Shown: one piece after another, positions 49,495 to 58,394 of the stretch
Numbering within the stretch: position 1 is the first letter of the stretch
Layout: each line of letters opens with the position of its first letter
Source of the DNA: Polaromonas sp. C04
GTDB taxonomy: Bacteria; Pseudomonadota; Gammaproteobacteria; Burkholderiales; Burkholderiaceae_C
Length of the DNA stretch: 64,000 nucleotides
Assembly (NCBI RefSeq): GCF_002002705.1
Contig: NZ_MUNS01000030.1
Span: 1-64,000 of the forward strand
Direction of reading: 5' to 3'
Position numbers and translations under genes: made by a program
The notes under the pieces: model-generated
Seen by the model: only the letters and a program-made list of their open reading frames with translations
What the model was told of the DNA's origin: nothing
Databases searched by the model: none

Positions 49495-49543
49495 GCTACT
49501 TAATTAGGAGCATAGTGTGCATATATCATAAAGGCTTGCGCGT
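49495..49543 (+). repeat. family S repeat, degenerate intergenic copy
   Basis: GCTAC-N7-GGAGC (49495-49511), 20 nt, then AGGCTTGCG. Second arm and 3' end have mismatches. It lies upstream of the membrane protein gene, overlapping its leader. Confidence 0.5.
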
Positions 49544-49625
49544 GATTTAGCTCGAAATTCCGGGCGGCGCCAGCAGCGCGGGCCGCGCCCGCTCGTCCTG
49601 TTCGCGCACGGACGCTGCGCGAGCC

Positions 49626-49659
49626 CAGCGCAGCGCACGCAGTGGCAAGCGTGGGGGCA
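49626..49659 (+). repeat. family G repeat, right-end fragment
   Basis: CAGCGCACGCAGTGGCAAGC followed by GTGGGGGCA matches the right half of family G copies. It directly follows the thioesterase stop codon at 49660. Confidence 0.75.
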
Positions 49660-50082
49660 CTACCTCGGCGCCAGCACCGCCATCGTGATGCGCGACACGC
49701 AGGTCAGCTCGCCGGCGGCGTTGGACAGGTCGATCTGCCAGACCTGCGTGGTGCGCCCGATGTGCACCGGGCGCGTGATGCCGGTGACCCAGCCGCTGAT
49801 GGCGCCCTTGAGGTGATTCGCGTTGATGTCCAGGCCGACGGCGCGGTAGCCCTCGGGGCAGCAATACGCCGCGCCGCACGAGCCCAGCGTTTCGGCCAGC
49901 ACCACGCTCACGCCGCCGTGCAACAGCCCGTAGGGCTGGCGCGTGTGGGTGTTGACGGGCACGCGCGCGCGGATGAAGTCGTCGCCGACTTCGAGAAATT
50001 CGATACCCAGGTGCTGCACCGCCGTATCGACATGGATGGCGGTGAGTTCTTCGGTCGAGATCGGTTTTTTCCAGATGCGCAT
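49660..50082 (-). CDS. PaaI/YdiI family hotdog-fold thioesterase
   Basis: A 140-residue hotdog protein with the family motif GLLHGGVSVVLAETLGS (catalytic Glu and HGG) and NHLKGA downstream. It hydrolyses acyl-CoA thioesters; YdiI-like enzymes act in menaquinone or phenylacetate pathways, but the substrate here is unknown. It lies 10 bp downstream of the uracil permease gene. Confidence 0.9.
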   Translation of the reverse strand: MRIWKKPISTEELTAIHVDTAVQHLGIEFLEVGDDFIRARVPVNTHTRQPYGLLHGGVSVVLAETLGSCGAAYCCPEGYRAVGLDINANHLKGAISGWVTGITRPVHIGRTTQVWQIDLSNAAGELTCVSRITMAVLAPR

Positions 50083-50092
50083 GCAACAGCTT

Positions 50093-51379
50093 TCAGGTTT
50101 TGCGATTCAGCAAAGCGTACAACAGAATCGCGCCAAACGTGGCGGTGCCGATGCCGCCCAGCGCGAAGTCGCCGAACTTGAGCGTGAAGTCGCCGGTGCC
50201 GATGATCAGCGTGATGGCGGCCACGATCAGGTTCTTGTTCTGCGAAAAATCCACCTGATTACTGACCCAGATGCGGGCCCCCGCGATCGTGATCAGGCCG
50301 AACACCACGATGCTGACGCCGCCCATCACCGGCAGCGGAATGGCCTGGATGACAGCACCGAACTTCGGTGAAAAACCGAGCACGATGGCGATCAGCGCGG
50401 CCGTCACGAACACCGCGGTGGAGTAGATCTTGGTCGCCGCCATCACGCCGATGTTCTCGGCATAGGTGGTCACACCGGTGCCGCCCACGCCGGCGCTGAG
50501 CACGGTGGCGATGCCGTCGCCCATGAAGGCGCGACCCAGGTAGGGGTCGAGGTCTTTGCCGGTCATCGCGGTCACGGCCTTGAGGTGGCCTAGGTTCTCG
50601 GCCACCAGGATGATGACCACGGGCACGATCAGCAGCATGGCGTTGGCGCTGAACACCGGCGCGGTGAAGTGGGGCAGGCCGACCCATGCGGCGTTGCCGA
50701 TGCCCGAAAGGTCCAGCGGCTTGCCCAGGCCCATGCCATTGGCAAACACCGCGTAGATCAGGCTCGCCAGCACCAGCCCGATCAGGATCAGGAGACGCTG
50801 TACCATGCCGCGCGTGAACACGGCGACCAGCCCCACGCTGACGAAGGTGACCGCCTGCATCCACGAGTCGAAGTTGCTGGACGCCATGTTCTTGATCGGC
50901 ACGCTCGCCAGGTTCAGCCCGATCACGGCCACGACGGCGCCGGTGACGACGGGCGGCATGACGCGCTCGATCCAGCCCGTGCCGATGGCGTGCACGATGG
51001 CGCCGATGAGGATGTACACCGCGCCGCAGGCGACGATGCCGCCCAGCGCGACCGCGATGTTGGCGTTCGGCCCCTTGCCGGCGAAGCCCGTGGCCGCAAT
51101 CACCACGCCGATGAAGGCGAAGCTCGAGCCCAGGTAGCTCGGCACCTTGCCGTTGGTGATCGCGAAGAAGATCAGCGTGCCAATGCCGCTCATCAGGATC
51201 GCGATGTTGGTGTCGAACCCCATCAGGATCGGTGCCAGCACGGTGGCACCGAACATCGCGATCACGTGCTGCACGCCCATCGCGGCGGTCTGCGGCCAGG
51301 GCAGCCGCTCGTCGGGGCCGATGACCCCGCCCTGCTGCAGAACCGCCGCATTTTTCTCTGTCCAGTCGAACATTCCCAT
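50093..51379 (-). CDS. uracil/xanthine permease (NCS2 family, UraA-like)
   Basis: 428 residues with about 14 membrane segments. Conserved QHVIAMFGATVLAPILMG in the first helices and the NCS2 signature TTYAENIGVMAATKI. Proton-coupled uptake of uracil or a related base. Followed by the thioesterase gene with a 10-bp gap. Confidence 0.92.
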   Translation of the reverse strand: MGMFDWTEKNAAVLQQGGVIGPDERLPWPQTAAMGVQHVIAMFGATVLAPILMGFDTNIAILMSGIGTLIFFAITNGKVPSYLGSSFAFIGVVIAATGFAGKGPNANIAVALGGIVACGAVYILIGAIVHAIGTGWIERVMPPVVTGAVVAVIGLNLASVPIKNMASSNFDSWMQAVTFVSVGLVAVFTRGMVQRLLILIGLVLASLIYAVFANGMGLGKPLDLSGIGNAAWVGLPHFTAPVFSANAMLLIVPVVIILVAENLGHLKAVTAMTGKDLDPYLGRAFMGDGIATVLSAGVGGTGVTTYAENIGVMAATKIYSTAVFVTAALIAIVLGFSPKFGAVIQAIPLPVMGGVSIVVFGLITIAGARIWVSNQVDFSQNKNLIVAAITLIIGTGDFTLKFGDFALGGIGTATFGAILLYALLNRKT

Positions 51380-51448
51380 GCCTCACTCCTTGTTAAAAGT
51401 GCCGCGATGCTAAGGGCAATGGTCGTGCCGCACAAGCGGCGCGGCGCT

Positions 51449-51940
51449 TCAGGCGACGCGGAAGAAGCTCATTTCGACGCGGTCCGGATAGCGTGCACCG
51501 GTGCCGACGAACAGACTTTCCGTCAGCCATGCCAGCGCCGGCGATGACACCTCGAATGCCGGCACGCAGCGGAAATAAATGGCGGCAGGATCGACCGGCT
51601 CGCCGCGCACCAGCTTTGCGATGTCGTCGGCCGCGCCGCGGCGCAGTGCGCGGTTCTGCACAAAGATGTGCTCGCCGCCAAATTCGGGCCCCTCCAGCGC
51701 GAGCAGGTAGCGTGCATCGAGGTCGGCCGTTGTGCTGGAGACTACGAGCTGGAAATCGGCACCGCCCGGCAGTACCCGGCCGTGCAGCCGCGGGCCGGTC
51801 AGCAGGCCGCCCGTGATCGGAATGATGCGGCGCCGGCCGCGGCTGTTCAGTCCGGCCACCTGGCCGGCTTCGATCGGCGCGGCAACCTGTACCGTGAGGT
51901 CGGCGATGTGTTCGAGCTGGGGAGCTGGCAGTGGTGTCAT
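51449..51940 (-). CDS. DUF3237 family protein
   Basis: 163 residues from the ATG at 51938-51940. The beta-barrel-like DUF3237 pattern is visible: ITGGLLTGPRLHGRVLPGGADF, ADLDARYLLAL, and a C-terminal FVGTGARYPDRVEMSFF. Function unknown; related proteins occur in aromatic and acid catabolism clusters. Divergent from the acetoacetyl-CoA synthetase gene across 42 bp. Confidence 0.85.
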   Translation of the reverse strand: MTPLPAPQLEHIADLTVQVAAPIEAGQVAGLNSRGRRRIIPITGGLLTGPRLHGRVLPGGADFQLVVSSTTADLDARYLLALEGPEFGGEHIFVQNRALRRGAADDIAKLVRGEPVDPAAIYFRCVPAFEVSSPALAWLTESLFVGTGARYPDRVEMSFFRVA

Positions 51941-51982
51941 GGTGATTTTGATTGATGGGTGCTTCGTGCCATTATGGAGGCC

Positions 51983-54085
51983 ATGAGCGAGACAAAAACA
52001 CCCCCCTACACTCCCCAGATCCGCCTGTACCAGAACTGGTTGCGCGAGCAGCGCGGCCTGTCGTTCGGCTCCTACGACGCGCTGTGGCGCTGGTCGGTCA
52101 CCGACCTCGACGCCTTCTGGCAAAGCATCTGGGATTACTTCGAGCTGCGCTCGCCCACAAAGCACAGCGCCGTGCTGGGCAGCAGCAAGATGCCGGGCGC
52201 CCAGTGGTTTCCCGGCGCCCAGTCCAACTACGCGCAGCAGGTGTTCCGTCATGCCGATGCGGCGCACGCCGCGGGCATGCCGGCCATCATCAGCCGCAAC
52301 GAAAAGGGCATGCCGCGCGAGCTGAGCTGGCCGGAGCTGCGCCGCCAGGTCGCCTCGCTGGCGTTGCACCTGAAGGCGCTGGGCGTGCAGCCGGGCGACC
52401 GCGTGGCGGCGTACCTGCCCAACATTCCCGAGGCCATGATTGCGTTCCTGGCCGTGGTCAGCATCGGCGGCGTGTGGAGCATCTGCGCGCCCGACATGGG
52501 CAGCCACGCCGTGCTGGACCGCTTCAGGCAGATCGAACCCAAGGTGCTGATTGCCTGCGACGGCGTGAGTTACGGCGGGCGCGATTTCGACCGCACGGCG
52601 GTGGTGGCCGAGCTGCGCGCGGCGCTGCCCACGCTGCAACATGTGGTTGCCTACAACAACCTGTCTGCTACCAATGTGATAGCTGATAGTGAAATGTTCA
52701 CGCGGGTTACAGCGCGAAACGATGCCGAAGTGGAGGCATTCGAACCGATGTGGCTGGCGTTCGACCATCCGCTGTGGATCGTCTATTCGAGCGGCACCAC
52801 GGGCCTGCCCAAGCCCCTCGTGCACGGCCACGGCGGCCTGGTGCTGGTGGGGCTGCTGCTGAACGTACTGCACAACGACGTGGGCTGCAGCTATGCGGCC
52901 AACTCGTGGGGCGAGCGCTTTCACTGGTACAGTTCGACCGGCTGGGTCATGTGGAACGCGCAGACGGCCGGCCTTTTGAGCGGCACCACGCTGTGCCTGT
53001 ACGACGGCAGCCCGGGCGGTACCCAGCCGGCGAGTGCCGGCGGCCCCGACTGGACCACCCTGTGGCGCTTCGCGGCCGAAACCGGCGTGACCTTCTTCGG
53101 CGCCGGTGCCGCGTTCTACGCCAACTGCATGAAGGCCGGCATCGACCTGCAAGCCTGCGGCGACCTGAGCCGCGTGCGCGCGCTCGGCACCACCGGCTCA
53201 CCGCTGAGCGAGGACGTGCAGCGCTGGGGCACGGCGCAGTTCCGCCGCATTCGGCAGAGCGACATGAGCGCCGCCGGGCCGTCCCAAGGCGCGAAGGCCC
53301 CCTCGGGGGGCAGCGAACCACACGAAGTGGGCGAGCGTGGGGGCGACATCTGGTGGTGCAATATTTCCGGCGGCACCGACTTTGCGGGCGCGTTCATCGG
53401 CGGCAACCGCGAACTGCCGCAGGTGCCCGGCGAGATGCAGTGCCGCCAGCTCGGTTGCGCGGTCGAGGCCTGGAACGAGCAGGGCCAGCCGGTCATCGGC
53501 GAGGTCGGCGAGCTGGTCTGCACCCAGCCGATTCCGTCCATGCCGCTGTACTTCTGGGGCGACGAGGGCAACCGGCGTTATCTGTCGAGCTACTTCGACA
53601 CCTACCCGAACGTCTGGCGCCACGGCGACTGGCTCAAGATCGGCGCCAATGGCGGCTGCATCATCTATGGCCGCAGTGACGCCACCATCAACCGCCACGG
53701 CCTGCGCATGGGCACCAGCGAGCTTTACAGCGCGGTCGAAGCGCTGCCCGAGGTGCTGGACAGCATGGTGGTCGATCTCGAATACCTGGGCCGCGAGAGC
53801 TATATGCCGCTGTTCGTGGTGCTGCGCGCTGGCGTGACGCTGGACGACGCGCTGCGCGCCAAAATCAACAACGCGATCAAGACCGCACTGAGCCCGCGCT
53901 TTGTGCCGAACGACATTTTTCAGGTGGCCGAGATTCCGCGCACGCTCTCCGGCAAGAAGCAGGAGCTGCCGATCAAGAAGCTGCTGCTGGGCCAGCCGAT
54001 CGAGAAGGTGCTGAACCGCGACGCGATGGCGAATCCGGGGTGCCTGGACTGGTATGTGGCATTTGCCGCGCAGCGGCTCGCATAG
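51983..54085 (+). CDS. acetoacetate--CoA ligase with an in-frame repeat insertion
   Basis: 700 residues of the ANL superfamily: AMP-binding YSSGTTGLPKPLVHG, SWPELRRQVASLA, and the C-terminal GRSDATINRHGLRMG and SGKKQELPIKKLL. The N-terminal YQNWLREQRGLSFGSYDALWRWSV is typical of acetoacetyl-CoA synthetases, which activate acetoacetate from PHB turnover. A family G element adds 28 residues (about 427-454) between RRIRQS and DIWWCNISGGTD, flanked by GCGACAT direct repeats 84 bp apart. A family S repeat (52667-52715) is also in frame at about residue 229-244. Start at 51983; ATGs 9 and 24 bp upstream are possible. Confidence 0.9.
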   Translation: MSETKTPPYTPQIRLYQNWLREQRGLSFGSYDALWRWSVTDLDAFWQSIWDYFELRSPTKHSAVLGSSKMPGAQWFPGAQSNYAQQVFRHADAAHAAGMPAIISRNEKGMPRELSWPELRRQVASLALHLKALGVQPGDRVAAYLPNIPEAMIAFLAVVSIGGVWSICAPDMGSHAVLDRFRQIEPKVLIACDGVSYGGRDFDRTAVVAELRAALPTLQHVVAYNNLSATNVIADSEMFTRVTARNDAEVEAFEPMWLAFDHPLWIVYSSGTTGLPKPLVHGHGGLVLVGLLLNVLHNDVGCSYAANSWGERFHWYSSTGWVMWNAQTAGLLSGTTLCLYDGSPGGTQPASAGGPDWTTLWRFAAETGVTFFGAGAAFYANCMKAGIDLQACGDLSRVRALGTTGSPLSEDVQRWGTAQFRRIRQSDMSAAGPSQGAKAPSGGSEPHEVGERGGDIWWCNISGGTDFAGAFIGGNRELPQVPGEMQCRQLGCAVEAWNEQGQPVIGEVGELVCTQPIPSMPLYFWGDEGNRRYLSSYFDTYPNVWRHGDWLKIGANGGCIIYGRSDATINRHGLRMGTSELYSAVEALPEVLDSMVVDLEYLGRESYMPLFVVLRAGVTLDDALRAKINNAIKTALSPRFVPNDIFQVAEIPRTLSGKKQELPIKKLLLGQPIEKVLNRDAMANPGCLDWYVAFAAQRLA
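52667..52715 (+). repeat. family S repeat in the acetoacetyl-CoA synthetase gene
   Basis: GCTAC-N7-ATAGC (52667-52683), 20 nt, then GGGTTACAGCGC. Read in frame without stops. Confidence 0.75.
53259..53349 (+). repeat. family G repeat inserted in frame in acetoacetyl-CoA synthetase gene, with flanking direct repeats
   Basis: GCGACAT at 53259-53265 and again at 53343-53349, exactly 84 bp apart, bracket a full family G copy (GCCGGGCCGTCCCAAGG, central CCCCTCGGGGGG, GAGCGTGGGGG). It is translated in the same frame as the copA copy; both read AGPxQG near the start and RGG at the end. Confidence 0.9.
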
Positions 54086-54106
54086 TGGGGCGCAGGCCGC
54101 GCCGCG

Positions 54107-54898
54107 CTAGGCCTTGCGCGTGTGCGACCAGCGCTGGCACAGCTTTTGCGCCAGCCCGTCGAGCGCAAAACCGAGCGCGCCGATCAGCACAATGACCGCC
54201 ATCAGCTCGGAATACGCGAGCCGGTCGCGCGTGTCCAGAATGAAGTAGCCCAGGCCCGAGCTCACGCCCAGCATTTCGCACGGAACCAGCACGATCCAGA
54301 CGATGCCGATGGCCAGCCGCAAGCCGGTCAGGATGTGCCCCAGAATGCCGGGCAGCACGATCTTGAACAGCATTTCGCGGCGCGTGGCGGACAGGCTCTT
54401 GGCGAGCATCAGCCATTTCGGGTCGAGCTGGCGCACGCCAGCGGCGGTATTCAGGATGATCGGCCAGACCGCGGCGAAGGTCAGCAGGAAGTAGATCGGG
54501 CCGTCGCCGATGCCGAACATCATTACCGCGATGGGCATCCATGACAGCGGCGAGATCATGCGCAGGAACTGGAACGCGCTGCTGGTGCTGTTCTCCAGCG
54601 CGCGCGAAGTGCCAATCGCCAGGCCGATCGGGATGCCCAGCACGAGCGCCAGCGCCAGGCTGACCAGTACCCGTTTCATGCTGGTGAGGGTGTGCAGCGT
54701 CAACTGGTTCTGCACCACGAGATGGTACAGGCTCTCGAAAGTCTCACGCGGGCTGAGCAGGCTGGCGAGCGCGCTGCTTTGCTGCAGCCAGTGCGCGCCC
54801 AGCCCCCATGCCAGGATCAGCGTCGCCAGGCCGCCCAGACTCAGCAGCAACTGCATGCTGCGGGGGGAGGCGCGGGACAGTTTGAGAATTTTTTCCAT
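54107..54898 (-). CDS. ABC transporter permease (nitrate/sulfonate/taurine type)
   Basis: 263 residues with six membrane helices and the BPD_transp_1 EAA-like loop (AAGVRQLDPKWLMLAKSLSATRREMLFKIVLPGILGHI). SsuC/TauC/NrtB-like permease. Part of a minus-strand operon with the binding protein and ATPase; last gene. Confidence 0.93.
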   Translation of the reverse strand: MEKILKLSRASPRSMQLLLSLGGLATLILAWGLGAHWLQQSSALASLLSPRETFESLYHLVVQNQLTLHTLTSMKRVLVSLALALVLGIPIGLAIGTSRALENSTSSAFQFLRMISPLSWMPIAVMMFGIGDGPIYFLLTFAAVWPIILNTAAGVRQLDPKWLMLAKSLSATRREMLFKIVLPGILGHILTGLRLAIGIVWIVLVPCEMLGVSSGLGYFILDTRDRLAYSELMAVIVLIGALGFALDGLAQKLCQRWSHTRKA

Positions 54899-54939
54899 GA
54901 CGGGGGTCCTGATGCGGCGGGGTCGAATTCAGCGCCGTT

Positions 54940-56157
54940 TCAATTCTTCGAAATCGTTTCGCGCCGCGTGAACGAGTTCGGCAGCCCGAAGGCGGACATG
55001 CCGCCCAGATCCGCGATCGCCTTTTTGACAAAGCGGTCGTCCACCAGATCGCGCGCGACGAAGGCCGGGTCCAGCGCCTGCAAGAACTCGTTGCGGCCGG
55101 AGACGATGGTCTGCTTGAGCATCTTCACCAGCTCCTCGGTGTAGCTGGGGAAAGGGTAGGGCTGAAAGTCGATGCGCTTTTCCTTCCAGTCGGCGTGCTC
55201 CACCGCCCCCGAAGCCTTGTACCTGGCGGCCAGCTCCTCGTGCGGCGCCATCACCTGGGCCAGCGTCTCGTAAGTGTGCGGCGTGTAGTGGGCGGGATTG
55301 TCCTTGGCCAGCATGTGCGCCGCTTCGTCGCGATGGTCCCGAATCCAGGCTTGCGCCTGCACGATGCTGCTTACCACCTTTTGCGACCATTGCGGACGCT
55401 GCTCCAGATCACGCTCATGCATGAAGACGACGCAGCAGGCGTGGTCCTTCCAGACGTCGCCGGTAAAGCGCCAGATTTTCCCGACCTTGAGCGTTTCCGC
55501 CAGCGCATTGAACGGTTCGGCCACGGTATAGCCGGCAATTTGTTTGGTGCCCAGCGCCGGCAGCATGTCGCCCGGGGACATGACCACCAGCTTGACCTGC
55601 TTCGGGCCGGGATTGCCCTCGCTGATAGCTTGCAGGCCCTGGCCTCTGAGCAGGTACTGCAGCACCACGTTATGCACCGAGTACCAGAACGGAATCGCCA
55701 CCGTTTTGCCGCCCAGGTCGCTCAGCCGGTTGATTTCGGGCAGCACCGTCAGGCTCGATCCTTCCATGTGGTTCCAGGCGACGACCTTGGCGGGCGCCTT
55801 GCTGCCATAGCGCGCCCAGATGGTCATCGGCATCAACAGGTGGACCACATTCACCTGCCCGCTTAAAAACGCTTCGGCAATCTGCGCCCAGCTGCGAAAC
55901 AGGCGCGGCTTCTCGACCTCGAGCCCCTGCGCCTCATACGTCTTGTTGCCGTGCGCAATCAGCAGCGGTGCGGCGTCCGTGACCGGCAGATAGCCGATCC
56001 GCACCGGCGCACCCTGCTCGGCGGCCAGCGCGCGGCCGGCGGTTTGCAACAAGGGCAGCGCACCGATGGCGCCAACCGCCGTTGACAGTTTGAGGAATTG
56101 GCGGCGGCCCTCTGGTGCGGGGGTGCGCGAGGTCGGCGCGGACGGGGTGACTTTCAT
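54940..56157 (-). CDS. ABC transporter substrate-binding protein (CmpA/NrtA/SsuA-like), probably Tat-exported
   Basis: 405 residues from the ATG at 56155-56157. A Tat-type signal (GRRQFLKLSTAVGAIGALPLL) precedes a two-lobed periplasmic binding protein (VRIGYLPVTDAAPLLIAHG; VYSVHNVVLQYLL region). The larger size resembles NrtA/CmpA oxyanion binders, but sulfur-compound binding is equally possible from the neighbours. Ligand unknown. Confidence 0.9.
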   Translation of the reverse strand: MKVTPSAPTSRTPAPEGRRQFLKLSTAVGAIGALPLLQTAGRALAAEQGAPVRIGYLPVTDAAPLLIAHGNKTYEAQGLEVEKPRLFRSWAQIAEAFLSGQVNVVHLLMPMTIWARYGSKAPAKVVAWNHMEGSSLTVLPEINRLSDLGGKTVAIPFWYSVHNVVLQYLLRGQGLQAISEGNPGPKQVKLVVMSPGDMLPALGTKQIAGYTVAEPFNALAETLKVGKIWRFTGDVWKDHACCVVFMHERDLEQRPQWSQKVVSSIVQAQAWIRDHRDEAAHMLAKDNPAHYTPHTYETLAQVMAPHEELAARYKASGAVEHADWKEKRIDFQPYPFPSYTEELVKMLKQTIVSGRNEFLQALDPAFVARDLVDDRFVKKAIADLGGMSAFGLPNSFTRRETISKN

Positions 56158-56168
56158 GGTGCTCTGCT

Positions 56169-56993
56169 TTAGGAATGAAGGTGATTCGGGGTCGGTATGC
56201 CGCGCCGCGCCTGGCGCAGCGCCTGCACGATTTCGACGCGCATGCCGGTCAGTTCGGCCGCGACCTCGTCGCGCGGGTGCGGCAGGTCGATGCGCCACTC
56301 GTCAATCAGGCGCCCCGGCGTCAGCCCGATCAGCAGGATGCGGTCGGCCAGAAGCAGGGCCTCGTCGATGTCGTGGGTCACGAGGATCGCCGAAGTCTGG
56401 TGCCGCGACGTGATCTGCAGCAGCAGCGCCTGCATCTCGCTGCGCGTGATTTCATCGAGCGCGCTGAACGGCTCGTCCAGCAACAGGATCTCCGGCTGCC
56501 GCGCCAGGCTGCGTGCCAGCGCGGTGCGTTGCGCCATGCCACCGGACAGCTCGGACGGGTAGCGCGTGCGTGCGCGTTGCAGATCGACTTCCGCGATCGC
56601 CGCCGCGACCCGCTCCTGCTTTTCGGCGTTGCTGATGCGTGCCTGGTGCGTGAAGTCAAGGCCAAAGCCGACGTTTTCTTCCAGCGTCAGCCAGGGCAGC
56701 AGGCTCGGGTCCTGGAACACGAAGCCCAGGCGCGGATGCGGCCCGTGCAGCGGCTCGCCCTTGACATGCACCGTGCCTTTATCGGGCACCTGCAGTCCGG
56801 CCAGCACGCGCAGCAGCGACGACTTGCCGACACCGCTCGGCCCCAGCACGGCAACTATCTCGCCCGCCGCCAGCTGCAGCGAGAAGTCGCGCAGCACGGG
56901 ATTCACGGACTTGTGCCCGTAGCTCAGCTCGATCTGCTGTGCATCCAGAACGATCGTCTGCTGGGGTGCCGCCGTTGCGCTCGCCGGAGCCAT
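56169..56993 (-). CDS. ABC transporter ATP-binding protein (SsuB/NrtD-like)
   Basis: 274 residues from the ATG at 56991-56993. Walker A GPSGVGKSS, Q-loop FQDPSLLPW, signature LSGGMAQR, Walker B LLLDEPFSALD, and switch His in VTHDIDEALLL. Energises the importer formed with the adjacent permease and binding protein. It begins 2 bp after the rubredoxin stop. Confidence 0.95.
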   Translation of the reverse strand: MAPASATAAPQQTIVLDAQQIELSYGHKSVNPVLRDFSLQLAAGEIVAVLGPSGVGKSSLLRVLAGLQVPDKGTVHVKGEPLHGPHPRLGFVFQDPSLLPWLTLEENVGFGLDFTHQARISNAEKQERVAAAIAEVDLQRARTRYPSELSGGMAQRTALARSLARQPEILLLDEPFSALDEITRSEMQALLLQITSRHQTSAILVTHDIDEALLLADRILLIGLTPGRLIDEWRIDLPHPRDEVAAELTGMRVEIVQALRQARRGIPTPNHLHS

Positions 56994-56995
56994 GG

Positions 56996-57169
56996 TCAAT
57001 CCGGAACCCGAAAGAAGTCGGCCTTGCCGACGCCGCAATCCGGGCATTCCCAATCGTCCGGAATCGATTCGAAAGGCGTGCCGGCCGGAATGCCGTCCTC
57101 CGGCATGCCGACCGTCTCGTCGTAAATGAAGCCGCAGGGGCTGCACATCCATTGCGCCGCTTGTGCCAT
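56996..57169 (-). CDS. rubredoxin
   Basis: A 57-residue rubredoxin from ATG 57167-57169 to TGA 56996-56998. Two CxxC knuckles (CSPC and CPDCG) bind one Fe, with GFIYDETVG and DDWECPDC as in the family. A one-electron carrier in the cytosol. Its ATG overlaps the stop of the upstream oxidoreductase gene (ATGA) and it precedes the ABC ATPase, so electron transfer to that oxidoreductase is likely. Confidence 0.95.
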   Translation of the reverse strand: MAQAAQWMCSPCGFIYDETVGMPEDGIPAGTPFESIPDDWECPDCGVGKADFFRVPD

Positions 57170-58287
57170 CACGCCGCCTGTGCCTGCAGTTGCTCCAGAT
57201 CGTGGATTTCCTTGCGCAAATGCTTCAACGCCGGCGTCACGATGGCGACGAACACCGCTTCGCGCAGCCGGCGCTGCGCCGGATGCCGCATCAGGTAACC
57301 CTTGGCGCCCGCGTGCAGGACCGCCGAATTTGCTGCCCGCAGGGTCAATTCGGAGGTGCGCGCGCGCAGCTTCAGCGCCTCGATGATCGGCGCATGGCCG
57401 GTTTGCGCCTGATGCGCCAGCAGCGCCGCGCGGGCTTTCAGCTGCGCCAATTCGGCCGCCAGCTCGCTGCCTTGATCATCCAGGAACGCATTCACGCCGG
57501 CGTTGCTGGCGTTGCTTTCACGAATCGTTTTGAGCGAGCCCTCGATCACGCCAAAGCCCATGCCGGCCTGCCCGAGCACAAAGCCGGCCTTGATGCGCGC
57601 CATATACGCTTCAAACTGATGCGGATGCGCCAGCACATGGTCGCTGCTGACCTGAACCTCCTTGAAGCGCAGGTTCAGGGTTTGGGTGCCTTCCAGGCCG
57701 GAAAATTCCGGGCATGGATGCAGATGCAAGCCCGCTGCGTCGCCGCGCACCGCAAACATCACATAGCCTGCGTTCTCGACGGCGGCCGTGACGATGACCA
57801 GGTGATCGGCGCCGACATTTGAGACCCAGGGCAGGTTGCCGCTCACGACATAGCCACCGTCCCTGCGCGCCGCATGCAATTGAATTTTTTCGAGTCCGGC
57901 CAGGTGCTTGACCGCATTCGACATGCCGGTGCCTGCAAACAGCGTTCCCTGCGCCACGGGCTGCAGATAGCGCTCGCGCACCGCCGGATTCGGCGCGTGC
58001 TGCAAATACCAGGCGCAGGTCGATTGGCACCAGACCAGAAAGGCCGTGGCGCCGCACTCGCTGCCGACCTGCGTGGTCACGTCGATTTGTGTGGCCAGCC
58101 CCAGCCCCGAGCCGCCGTGCTCGACCGGTACGCTGGCGCCAAACCCACCCAAAGCGCCCAGGTGCTGCAGATACTCTGCGGGATACAGGCCTTCCTGGTC
58201 GATGGCGCCCACGAGCGGCGCCAGTTCCGTCCTGGCTTGCGCGCGCACGGCATCCAGCAACGCAACGGGGACATCCAGCTGACTCAT
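57169..58287 (-). CDS. acyl-CoA dehydrogenase-like flavoprotein (SfnB/DszC-like)
   Basis: 372 residues from the ATG at 58285-58287 with GGAAGGA upstream (a second ATG lies 9 bp earlier). Acyl-CoA dehydrogenase fold: helical N-terminal domain, [17 protein letters not shown] middle beta-domain, and a C-terminal four-helix domain. In ABC-transporter operons such proteins are often FMN-dependent monooxygenases or SfnB-type sulfur-scavenging enzymes. Coupling to a rubredoxin is unusual. Specific reaction unknown. Confidence 0.82.
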   Translation of the reverse strand: MSQLDVPVALLDAVRAQARTELAPLVGAIDQEGLYPAEYLQHLGALGGFGASVPVEHGGSGLGLATQIDVTTQVGSECGATAFLVWCQSTCAWYLQHAPNPAVRERYLQPVAQGTLFAGTGMSNAVKHLAGLEKIQLHAARRDGGYVVSGNLPWVSNVGADHLVIVTAAVENAGYVMFAVRGDAAGLHLHPCPEFSGLEGTQTLNLRFKEVQVSSDHVLAHPHQFEAYMARIKAGFVLGQAGMGFGVIEGSLKTIRESNASNAGVNAFLDDQGSELAAELAQLKARAALLAHQAQTGHAPIIEALKLRARTSELTLRAANSAVLHAGAKGYLMRHPAQRRLREAVFVAIVTPALKHLRKEIHDLEQLQAQAA

Positions 58288-58394
58288 GACAGTCATTCCT
58301 TCCAGGGTAAATCAATGAAAATCGAGCTGATGCCGCCGCTCGATCGCGGCCCCGGGACAGGCGTAACGCCGTTGCTCAGGAGAGAAATGCGGGC

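Noticed and set aside
55617-55650. Candidate seventeenth family S copy (GCTGATAGCTTGCAGGCCC)
   Set aside because: It lacks the first GCTAY arm at the fixed 7-nt distance and the GGGCT motif at 20 nt, so it is probably a chance match in the binding-protein gene.
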